DNA from: Salvia splendens
Taxonomy: Eukaryota; Streptophyta; Magnoliopsida; Lamiales; Lamiaceae
Length of the DNA: 64,000 nucleotides
NCBI RefSeq assembly: GCF_004379255.2
Contig: NC_056034.1
Location: 34,909,262 to 34,973,261, forward strand
Direction of reading: 5' to 3'
The translations under genes and the position numbers were made by a program. Under the pieces are notes generated by a model, which was not told the DNA's origin, made no database searches, and saw only the letters and a program-made list of their open reading frames with translations. Below are positions 53,972 through 64,000 of the stretch, piece after piece (the stretch's first letter is position 1; each line of letters opens with the position of its first letter).

Positions 53972-56900
53972 ATGGGATTTCTTAATGATGCCCAGAATGA
54001 CAGTGGTAATGGAAATTACGGTTTCATGTCTCTCGTGAGGAGGAAACAGGTTGATTCTGATCGTGCCAAGACGTCGTTGTCTCATCATCATTTGGCTAAG
54101 GCTCTCACTATTCCTCATCTCATAGCGATAGGTATCACTGATTTTCGCTTCTCCTTTTTGTTGGATTCAGTTAATTTTGTTTTACTAATAACTTGTGCTT
54201 TTCGATTTCTTTAGTTTTAGTTCCCTTTTGTGGGATGTTTTGCTGATGATGTATGTGGTGGAGTTTGATTGTCTTTTTTTTTGGCTTGATAAGGCAGTAT
54301 TTCGATTTTTATAGGTCAAAATATTTGTGCTTTTTTGAATCTTGTGATACAAATCAGGGGATAAGAAGGGTGCATATGGATGTGCTGATGAATTGGTGTT
54401 TTGAGTTGCAGGAGTTGGATCAACTATTGGTGCTGGAGTTTATATTCTTGTTGGTACTGTTGCAAGAGAGCACTCAGGGCCGGCGCTTACATTTTCATTC
54501 TTGATTGCTGGAATAGCGGCTGCTCTTTCTGCATTCTGCTATGCCGAGCTATCTAGTCGTTGCCCTTCTGCTGGAAGTGCCTATCATTATTCTTACATCT
54601 GCGTTGGAGAAGGGTATACATGTTTGAAACTGTCTGATTTGCTGAATGTTGTTTCATGTACAACTTTCCTATCTCGAATTTAAGGTTTGATCCAAGTAGA
54701 TAGATGATGTGTCTTTTGATTCAATGCTCCAATATGGTATCTTAATTGTTTTTAGATTTCGGTGTTAATTCCGCTGCCCATTTCCTCCACTCTATAAAAA
54801 GGCCCAACTTCAAGTCTGTTTGTTGGTTAGCTGCAATCAAGAAATGCTAAGTGTCTTCCTCAGTGTTACAATGTATGGACTGTTTATTAAGAAAGAAAAA
54901 GATATAGAGAATGTCCAGCGAATATATTTTTCTTTGCTCAGTAGAAACTCCACTAGGAAAGTCCTGTGCGGCAGATTTGACCTAACGGTTTGATCTAAAA
55001 GGTCTTGGTAGGGATCTGAACTTGAAACTTGTGACCACGAGCTCATCCACTCCACTAATTAGGCCTCTTCCGAACAGCTGATATTTTTTTACTTATTGAC
55101 TAGTGGAACTGCTTAGAAGACCAGTTTGTTTACTTATTGACTTGTGGAAATATCGATTTAACACATGTTTCACGCAGGGTTGCTTGGTTGATTGGTTGGG
55201 CATTGATTTTGGAATACACAATAGGGGGTTCAGCAGTTGCCCGCGGCATATCACCAAATCTGGTGTGCTTTCTCTCTGATTCTCACTTTATTAGGTGAAG
55301 TTGTGAGGGTTATAAATTCTGATTTATTTGTAAAGTGGAATTCTGTAGCTATATTATAATGGGAGATCTTACTCCTACAGCTCCAAACTTTGTTGTGCTT
55401 TACAATAGATCAATTATTGCTATCTAGAGTCCAAACATATGGAAAATAGCAATTACCTTGTTATGGTCTTGATTTTGTTCTTCTCTTTTTCTCTCATTCA
55501 GGCCATGCTTTTTGGGGGGGCAGATAGCCTCCCTATGTTTCTAGCTCGCTATGCCATCCCTGGGATTGATGTTGTAGTCGACCCTTGTGCAGCCGTCTTA
55601 GTTTTGGTGGTCACTGGACTTCTCAGTTTGGGAATTAAAGAGGTCTCTTTCTAAAATCCTCATTTTGTTCTAAGAATTTCTTTCCTCCTGATGACAACTG
55701 TAACTTACTTGTAGATGATTTCTGCAGAGTACATTTGTCCAAGGAATTGTCACTGCAGCAAATATTTGTGCCTTGATCTTCGTCATTGTAGCCGGAGGAT
55801 ATTTGGGTTTCAAGACTGGATGGCCTGGTTACCAACTTCAGTCAGGGTATGTGACTTTTCTTGCTTAAGTATTTGGTTTCCTTTTCTTATTTCATTTTTT
55901 TCAAAATTACACTTTTATATCTGGATCCTTTTATTCATATGGGAAACTCTTCTTGAAGTTAAGAAATAATTTTAATTACTTGTCTCAGATATTTTCCTTT
56001 TGGAGCTGATGGGATGCTTGCTGGTGCTTCAACTGTTTTCTTTTCCTACATCGGGTTTGATTCAGTTGCTAGTACAGCAGAAGAGGTATTGACTATTATC
56101 TCAAAATTTTCTTTTAAAGATTGTAGCCTGATTGCTCGGAAATCTAATGTTGGAATTTTATCCATATGCAGGTCAAGAATCCTCAGAGAGATCTGCCCAT
56201 GGGTATTGGTCTTGCTCTATCAATATGTTGTGCCCTGTACATGTTGGTTTCTGCAGTCATTGTTGGTTTAGTACCGTATTTTTCAATGGATCCGGACACT
56301 CCCATCTCCTCAGCATTTGCTAGTCAGGGATGTAACTGGGCAGCGTAAGTAGATAGCTGTATCATGGTCTCACATTTGGGCTTAGTCCATTCAAATGCTG
56401 AACTCATTTTTCATGCCTCTAATTGGCTGTAATGCAGGTATATAGTAACGATAGGAGCTTGTACTGCTCTTTGTTCAACATTGATGGGTTCAATCCTTCC
56501 ACAGGTAACTCTAATCTTTCTCGAAAAATGATTGATATGTGTTAACCTTCATAATCATTGGACCTTATCATGTGTTTGTGTAATGATCCGTATGTAGATG
56601 TATGCATAGAACATTTTCTGGATTAGTTTGAGATTAGTAATTTTTTTATGTTTGTATTTTCAGCCACGAATACTAATGGCAATGGCCAGAGATGGATTGC
56701 TACCATCATTTTTTTCAGAAGTCAATAAAAAAACACAAGTTCCACTGAAGAGCACCATAGTGACTGGTTGCCTTGCAGCACTATTGGCTTTTTTCATGGA
56801 TGTCGAAGCGTTATCTGGAATGGTACGATGCTCCTCTCTTTCTCTGCAGTTTGTTGAAATTACTGTTAATTTTGTCAAGTTCCATATTCCATAGAATTCT

Positions 56901-58072
56901 TTATACTGGTCGTTATCGTTATGTTTCCACTTGCAGGTTAGTGTTGGCACACTTCTTGCATTTACTATGGTGGCAATTTCTGTGCTGATACTGAGATACG
57001 TTCCACCGGATGTTGTTCCAATCCCGTCATCACTTCAGGAAGCAATAGATTCAGTTTCTTCTAAATATAGGAGCACCACTGGTCTTATAGATTCTGATGC
57101 AGATGATGTCAATGCTAAAGCTATTACATCACAGAACCTTGTCCCAGTTCTAGTCAGCAAACAATCACCTTTAGAAGATCCCCTTCTTGAGAAAGAAGCT
57201 GTGCAGTTGAACTGTAAGTTTGCCCAATTCGGGAATACTCACTGCTTCTACTAAGCATTTGATGAATCTTTATTCTGTTGTCTCTAGTTTCTGAATCTCA
57301 CTTTTCTTCTAAACCTTGCAGCAGGTTTCACTAGAGAAGAGAACCGGCGGACTATTGCTGGCTGGACAATCACGTGCACGTGCATTGGTGTGCTCATTCT
57401 AACTTCCGCTGCTTCAAGTCAGACCCTATATAGGTACGTTTGGTACAATCATCACTAGTGCAGGGATTTCAAATGTATGTTAGGTTTTCCCATGTTATGA
57501 TTTCATGAAGTGAATAACCAAATAAACATAATTCATTCCAGCACTTATCGGTATTCTCTATGTGGAGTTGGTGGAGTTCTCCTTCTATCCGGTCTCATAG
57601 TCCTCACTTGGATCGACCAAGATGATGCGAGGCACAGTTTTGGCCACACAGGCGGTATGTCCGATAATTTCTCAGGGCATTTGTTTTGTTCTTTTTCGCT
57701 GCTGCAGTTTTTATCACGAGTCAAACGTGGTCATAGAAGCGTCGTTTCTCTTTCAGGATTCATTTGCCCATTTGTTCCGTTGCTGCCTGTTGCCAGCATT
57801 CTGATCAATGTCTACCTATTAATCAACCTTGGGTGAGTATTTATTCATAAGTTAAAATTTAGAAATCTTCGATGTTTTCTTCCTTTATTACGGTTCACGT
57901 GGGGCAAATATGCAGCGGTGATACTTGGATGCGTGTATCAGTCTGGCTGGCGATTGGTGCACTCGTATATGCCATTTATGGCCGGAACCACAGCTCGTTG
58001 CAGAATGTGATCTACGTTCCTGCAGCTCACGTTGATGAAATCTACGACAGCGTCTCAGAACCTCAGCCGTGA
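53972..58072 (+). CDS. CAT2: Cationic amino acid transporter, CAT2-like
   Basis: Fourteen exons join in frame into 645 codons: 53972-54131, 54412-54613, 55178-55262, 55502-55642, 55728-55846, 55989-56085, 56172-56344, 56438-56504, 56664-56822, 56937-57213, 57322-57433, 57542-57654, 57757-57832, 57916-58072, all GT-AG. The start MGFLNDAQ is chosen over an upstream in-frame ATG (53918) because plant CAT2 proteins begin MGFL. Signature motifs: [15 protein letters not shown] (55-69), [37 protein letters not shown], and [14 protein letters not shown] (349-362). The variable hydrophilic loop in exon 10 carries an EDPLLEKE acidic dileucine-like motif that may direct tonoplast sorting. The C-terminal permease domain has [10 protein letters not shown] (about 569-578). 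About 14 membrane helices are expected. The family carries basic amino acids; Arabidopsis CAT2 is at the vacuolar membrane. No defect was seen. Confidence 0.95.
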
Positions 58073-58479
58073 GATGGTCTCTCTGAAGAAGAGCACTCAT
58101 GTAGTTTTAGTATGGAGGAGTATTGGATGAGGCATATCTGGGCTCTCAGATTACCCAACTTTGTTATATATGATGCCATATTGTGACATTACTTTGTTGA
58201 ATTTTAGTTCATAGCTAATACGGGAAAAGATAAAGAAAGAGAGAGAGACAGAAAGAAAAAAAAAGCATTATAGTGTTGTGAATAGCACATATTTCTTCAG
58301 TCAGTCCTGCAATGGACTTGTACCAACAATCTGTACATAGTGTGGTATTGTTATTGGATTTAATGTTCTAAACAATTTTTATTGATTCTTTCAGTTTGAT
58401 CAAGGATGACATGATTTCATCTTCACCTCAAGTGATGCAGGGGTTTAAATTTTTGCAGGTTATCATTTTGTTAAACAAC
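58073..58479. other. CAT gene 3' flank
   Basis: T-rich 3' untranslated-like sequence and a short GA-rich run (58223-58263). No other feature. Confidence 0.6.
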
Positions 58480-58618
58480 TACTCCCTCTGTCACACTATA
58501 ATAAAGGCGTTTAATTTTGAGCACTTGTTTTAAAAAAATATATAAATAGTTAAATTAGAGGGAGTAAAATAAGGAGATAAAGAAATGCTTCTACTGCCTG
58601 GAATGGAGGGAGGGAGTA
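58480..58618. mobile_element. Short Stowaway-like MITE, 139 bp
   Basis: Left end TACTCCCTCTGTCACACTAT, right end in reverse TACTCCCTCCCTCCATTCC; TA at both ends. Confidence 0.75.
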
Positions 58619-59001
58619 TCATTTATACGTTCATATATATAAAATAAAGAAATAAGAAAATATGCTGAGCTATAAGTTCGTGGACTTGATCCTCAGTATT
58701 GTTCCCCGTCCTAAATGAGAGCATTAGCAATGGAGCGCCTAAGGCGCGCACGTCAGCAGTTTTATCCTTCTACCTCCCCACCTGCAGTGGGGCGCCTAAA
58801 GGCGCGCCCTAAGGTGCGCCCTATGGCGTGCCACATCATCATTTTATTATTTTGTTTAATTAATTTAACTGTTTTCAAATAACAAGTAACGAGTAAATAA
58901 AAAACGGTCTAAATAACAAACGGCGAAGTTTTAATAAAAAAAAGTTACATCATTGAACTAATAAAAAAAAAACTAAGTCGGACCAATTCCCAACTTCCGA
59001 C

Positions 59002-60045
59002 TCAGCTCATCGAAGTTTTAATAAAAACAAGTAATGTCCGGAGATATTCGGCTTCGTCGGGGTCGGTACACTTCTTGAGGGCCCTGTGCGTCTGCAACAT
59101 CGTCCTTGCCATCGACGCTGTTGCTAACGACTCAAACGCGGTGGCCGTCTGGGTCGGGAGCTCTACCGGGACCAGAGCTTGGGTTGCAGCGGTCGACGAT
59201 GAGGTCGTCTTCCCCTTGGCCTTCGCAGCCTTGACGCCGGGAGGACGCCGGAAGGACACCGGTGTGCCGGAACTCCCTTCATCCACGTACGTCCGGTTGA
59301 GGTCAACCGGGTGACTGCCGCTGCCGCTGCTCGTGTAGTCACCAACTTCGGTGACCTTCGTCCTCTTCGACGCACCAGTGTGCAGAATTCCACCTTGGAA
59401 CTTCTGCTTCTCCCTCAAGAGCGCCCAGATGGCCTCGTGCTTGAAATCGCCGAACATCGACCGGTACGACAACATCGCTTTAGTGCGCACGTCGCTCGCG
59501 CTCTCGCCGCTCACCTGTGACCGCGTGAACTTCTCGAACTCCGCCGCGTACAAGTTCACTTGCTTCTTGACTTGATCCCAGTGCTTGCGGAGTTGCTCAC
59601 GCTTGCGTTTGTACGCGGTCGGCTGCTTGACCGAATTGTAGAGGTCCGCGATGCGTTCCCAGTACGCGATCTGTCGCTAGTTGTTCGCGAATATCGGATC
59701 TTCCGATATATCTACCCAACATCGGGCTAAAGTGAGAGTTTCGTCGTCGTTGTAGTTCGTACGGCCGGGGACGTACTCATGGCAATCACCGGGAGGCGGC
59801 AACTTCTGCGCCCGCTGCCGGTTCCGCTTCTTTCTGGCTGGGGCGGAAGCGGTCGCGGCGGGGTCGGGATCGGCCGCTGCGGTTGGGTGGTGCGGAGACG
59901 GCTCTATGTCAGACAACCCATACGATTCCGTACTGAAATCAGGATCGTAATGGGTGTTGGTGTCGAACGAACGATAATCGTCGGGTTCTGTACCCGGCCA
60001 ATGCACCCCTGCGCTAAACGTAGGACTATTGGGGCTTGAATCCAT
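59002..60045 (-). pseudogene. Harbinger ORF1 (SANT/trihelix-like), one in-frame stop
   Basis: From ATG at 60045 a single frame of 348 codons runs to the stop at 59002, broken only by TAG at 59677-59679 (codon 123). The N-terminal third is acidic, Pro/Ser-rich; a basic patch RKKRNRQRAQK may be a nuclear signal. The SANT-like domain spans the stop: NYNDDETLTLARCWVDISED before it, YWERIADLYNSVK and QLRKHWDQVKKQVNLYAAEF after it, then AIWALLREKQKF. The C-terminus has a helical EAEYLRTLLVF segment. TAG sits where CAG (Gln) would fit (NN-stop-RQ), as expected from C-to-T change at a methylated site. The family binds DNA and assists the DDE transposase. It could be a recently silenced or readthrough copy. 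Confidence 0.82.
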
Positions 60046-60115
60046 TTCGTAGTAATTATGTAAATGTAAGTTTCGAAAATGAAATCGCGTGAAATGAAAT
60101 GTTACAAATGAATGG

Positions 60116-60123
60116 TATTTATA
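60116..60123 (-). promoter_or_regulatory. TATA box of the Harbinger ORF1
   Basis: The - strand reads TATAAATACC 71-78 bp before the ATG at 60045, matching the position in the element at 48290. Confidence 0.7.
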
Positions 60124-60539
60124 AAAAAACGAAACCGCGTGCCATCGTCCGCGGTCGATCGTCCGCGACCTCCACAATGGGGCGGACGATGGCGCGGACG
60201 ATGGCCATCGTCCGCGACAGCCGCAATGGGGCGGACAATGGCGCGGACGATGGTCATCGTCCGCGCTATCCTCCGCGACCGAAGTATAGGGCGCGACTAT
60301 CGTCCGCGCCCTATGGCGCGCACCCGCAATGGGTGCGGACGATGGATGGCGCGGACGATGCGCGCCATCGGGCGTGCCATCGTCCGCCCATTGCGGATGC
60401 TCTGAGGATCAAGAAGAAAATGAATGGGATGGACGAGGCCTTCAATTGACTGAAAACTACACTGTCCCGTTTGGATGTTTCACCATGATAGTACTCGTTC
60501 CGTTCCAACTAATTTGAGTCATATTCCTTTTTTAAGATG

Positions 60540-60890
60540 TCTCAACTAAAGAAGCCCAAGGTTAGTGAACCGGCGGTTAACCATGTAACCGAAACCGCAT
60601 CATAAAAATGGAACCGGAACCATGACATTTTGAACCGCGTGCCGGTTTAGGTTCAAAAATCTGGAACCGAAACCGTGCCGGAACTGCCGGAAAACCGAAC
60701 CAAAACTGCGAAAAATCGCTGAAAACCCGGCGGTTTAGAACCTAAATCGGAATCGCGGTTTTCGAACCAAAACCGTAAGCGCGAAATATGTTCAAGGTTC
60801 AATTCTGGTTTAAGATTTTCCGGAACTAGACCCGTGGTTCCTAATCCGGACAGTATCATTTAGCAGTTCTTATGTCGACCGCTTTGTGCA
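60540..60890. repeat. Dispersed GGAACC/CCGGTT-rich tract
   Basis: Words such as GGAACCGGAACC, AACCGAAACCG and CCGGCGGTTTAG recur in both orientations. This resembles subterminal sequence of plant hAT-like elements, but no clear ends were found. The open frame on the - strand is compositional. Confidence 0.5.
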
Positions 60891-60892
60891 AC

Positions 60893-61127
60893 TACTCCAT
60901 CTGTCTCATAGAAATCAGTCATATTTTATTTTTCCTCTGTCCCATAAAAAGAGTCCATATCTATTTATAGCAATTTTTTTCTCCTGCTATTTTACTTTAT
61001 CATTTATGAGTGTCATCATTCATTACACAATTTCAATTAGTTTTTCTACTTCTCTCTTATTTTACCAATTATGCATTAAAACCTATGTCAACCCTAAATG
61101 AATTATTTCTATAGGACGGAGGAAGTA
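60893..61127. mobile_element. Stowaway-like MITE, 235 bp
   Basis: Left end TACTCCATCTGTCTCATAGA, right end in reverse TACTTCCTCCGTCCTATAGA. It shares its right TA with the left TA of the next MITE (61126-61127). Confidence 0.85.
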
Positions 61128-61226
61128 CTCCATCTATCCCATAAAAATATGGGCAATTGATATGACACGGGAATTAAAACAAAATTGATAAAGTAAGAGA
61201 GATGATGATAATGGTAGTTAAAGTAG

Positions 61227-61668
61227 TACTCACATGTCCCATTAAAAATGAAACGTTTGCTTTTTCACACATGTTTTGAAAAAATATAATAAATAGTTAA
61301 AGTGGAGAAAAAATAAAGTAAAAAAGAGAATAATATAAAGGGGACTCTCCTCTACATTATTCTCTCTCTTACTTCATTTTTTCACCACTTTAGTTATTTA
61401 TTACTCCCTTCGTCCCATTAAAGATGATCATTTTCCTTTTTGCTTTGTCCCAACTAGGATGACTCATTACCAAAAATGGAAACACTTTTATCTCTACTTT
61501 ATTCCCCCTCTCTTACTTTACTTTTTCCACTTAACACACAAAATAAAGTTGCATAAAATCTCATGCCGCCCAAGAAAGAGGTCATTTTCCTTGGGACGGA
61601 GAGAGTATAATTTTTTCAAACAAGCGCGCAAAAGCAAACGTGACATATTTAATGGGACAGAGGAAGTA
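61227..61668. mobile_element. Middle Stowaway-like MITE of the triple nest
   Basis: Left end TACTCACATGTCCCATTAAA, right end in reverse TACTTCCTCTGTCCCATTAAA-like. The inner arms AAACGTTTGCTTTT and AAAAGCAAACGT pair. The body is split at 61402 by a third MITE. Confidence 0.85.
61402..61607. mobile_element. Inner Stowaway-like MITE of the triple nest
   Basis: Left end TACTCCCTTCGTCCCATTAA, right end in reverse TACTCTCTCCGTCCCAAGGA. It is uninterrupted, so it was the last to insert. Confidence 0.88.
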
Positions 61669-61836
61669 TTAAGGGATAATGAGACTCGCATTATTAGTAA
61701 GGAGTATTGTTTAATGGTGGTATAAGTCGTAAATAAGTTAATGTATATAGATAACTTTCTAAAAATGGAATGCACAAATTTTTATGGGACTGATGAAAAT
61801 GTAAAGTGCATATATTTTTATGAGACAGAGGGAGTA

Positions 61837-63039
<1,203 letters not shown>

Positions 63040-63120
63040 TTCACAAATTAGTAAGATATCAAAGAAAATAGAGAGATTATTGGAAATGTGTTTGTGATTG
63101 TTTGAAAGATGTAAGAATGG

Positions 63121-63130
63121 TATTTATAGA
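63121..63130 (-). promoter_or_regulatory. TATA box upstream of the chimeric locus
   Basis: The - strand reads TCTATAAATA 82 bp before the ATG at 63039, followed by a leader rich in A and C (ATCTTTCAAACAATCACAAA). This placement is that of a normal plant promoter and suggests that the copied segment included the donor promoter. Confidence 0.65.
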
Positions 63131-63272
63131 TAAGTGTTGAGATGAATGCAGATGTCCAATTCCCTATCCCATTCGGCTGCTATTGTGTGAATACTGAAGC
63201 GATAATAAACGTAGACTGAAGAGAGTTTGTCAAGATAGGCAATTCAAATTTTGCATTTTTCTAGAAACTGAG

Positions 63273-63735
63273 AAGTAAAATCATACTAATAGTGATGTGT
63301 TTTGTTAATAACAGTGAAGTAAAATCATGTTAATAGTGATGTGTTTTGTTAACAACAATAAAGTAAAAATCATGCTAATAGTGATGTGTTTTATTAACAA
63401 CAGTGAAGTAAAATCATACTAATAGTGATGTGTTTTGTTAACAACAGTGAAGTAAAATCATGCATAGTGATGTAATCCAAGGTTAGAGTGATGTTTCTTT
63501 GATTTTTGGCTATAGTGGATGTATTTTGTTAGCAACATTAAAGTAAAACACATGGTTATGGTGATATTACTTTTATTTTTTGCTATAGTGATGTATTTTA
63601 TTAACATTAGTGAAGTAAAAACATGGTTATAATGATGTGTTCAACGGTTAGAGTGATGTTTCTTTGATTTTTGGATATAGTGATCTATTTTCTTCATACC
63701 AGTGAAGTAAAAACATGCTTAGAGTGATGTTTTCC
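63273..63735. repeat. Minisatellite-like array, period about 44-46 bp, decaying to the right
   Basis: Units with GAAGTAAAATCATG, TAATAGTGATGTGTTTTGTT and AACAACAGT start at about 63273, 63317, 63361, 63406 and 63450. Diverged units follow near 63540, 63610 and 63706. No coding or RNA feature is evident. Confidence 0.85.
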
Positions 63736-63740
63736 ACTAA

Positions 63741-64000
63741 AACTTACAGTATATCAAATAAAATGGGGAAGCAGATACATTCATTCTTAGCAAGAGCAGA
63801 AATATTAATCACTTGTTTGCATTAAGCAATTTTTCTATCCAGTGTATCTAACTTATTTTACTGGTACAACATCTATAAATACAAAGAATTCCACTCAACA
63901 TCATCATCCTGCTCACCGTGTTCTATGCTCTAACAATATGAGACAAAATTGGCAACCATTAGCAGCATTTTTGCATCAAACTTCGACTGGCAAACTATTA
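63741..64000. other. Window end, no feature seen
   Basis: AT-rich sequence without recognisable gene or element termini; cut by the window edge. Confidence 0.6.

Larger units (their letters stand above)
58719..60402 (-). mobile_element. PIF/Harbinger-type element carrying only ORF1, 1684 bp
   Basis: Inverted ends GAGCATTAGCAATGG (left) and GAGCATCCGCAATGG (right, in reverse), with a perfect 3-bp target duplication TGA (58716-58718, 60403-60405). Subterminal regions are full of GCGCGCC/GGCGCGC and GCGGACGATGG words. On the - strand it has a TATA box, a leader and an ORF1 interrupted by one stop codon. No transposase ORF2 is present. Confidence 0.88.
61126..61836. mobile_element. Outer Stowaway-like MITE of a triple nest
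   Basis: Left end TACTCCATCTATCCCATAAA (61126), right end in reverse TACTCCCTCTGTCTCATAAA (ending 61836). The body is split at 61227 by another MITE. Confidence 0.85.

Noticed and set aside
63273..63500. CRISPR-like regular repeats
   Set aside because: The units are contiguous tandem copies without unique spacers, and the sequence is plant nuclear DNA.

Overview
The window is nuclear DNA of a flowering plant, almost certainly a eudicot. The background is AT-rich, the two intact genes are split by short GT-AG introns, and most of the rest is plant transposable elements. Dozens of MITEs end in the plant-typical CTCCCTCCGTCCC motif. Fragments of terpenoid and phenylpropanoid genes near the right edge are compatible with an aromatic eudicot such as a Lamiales species, but that is only inference.

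Two intact host genes, both on the + strand, occupy the gene-bearing right half. At 39033-43440 lies a 10-exon gene for the chloroplast intramembrane zinc protease EGY1 (548 aa; HExxH and NxxPxxxLDG motifs). At 53972-58072 lies a 14-exon gene for a cationic amino acid transporter of the CAT2 type (645 aa). They share no pathway and are separated by transposon debris. A third gene-like locus, at 62637-63130, is a chimera: the promoter, exon 1, intron 1 and start of exon 2 of a cinnamyl-alcohol/mannitol dehydrogenase gene (- strand) fused to an antisense piece of a geranylgeranyl diphosphate synthase gene.

The left and centre are a layered transposon landscape. From 18008 to 36126 there is one Ty1/copia-type element (- strand, 5-bp target duplication CCATC) whose pol is decayed although its LTRs are still very similar. 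It sits inside a small MITE (17851 to 36135). It carries a 2.58-kb gypsy-type solo LTR in its interior (21851-24430), and its own 5' LTR is split by an Athila-like Ty3/gypsy element (28159-35046) encoding only Gag and protease. A second Athila-like element with no coding capacity lies at 8189-12850 on the - strand; the two share a 33-nt hairpin followed by a G-rich run. Around these lie MULE foldback elements (3023-3805, 15928-17036), hAT elements with 8-bp target duplications (4233-4805, 5369-5936, 36147-36833, 45225-45922, 50289-52375), PIF/Harbinger elements that keep only the SANT-type ORF1 (48290-50240, 58719-60402), a 448-bp copia-like solo LTR (47272-47719) and a threefold nested stack of Stowaway-like MITEs (61126-61836).

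The element boundaries, target duplications and exon joins were read by eye from the sequence. Family names come from known termini, primer-binding sites and protein motifs. No database search was run.
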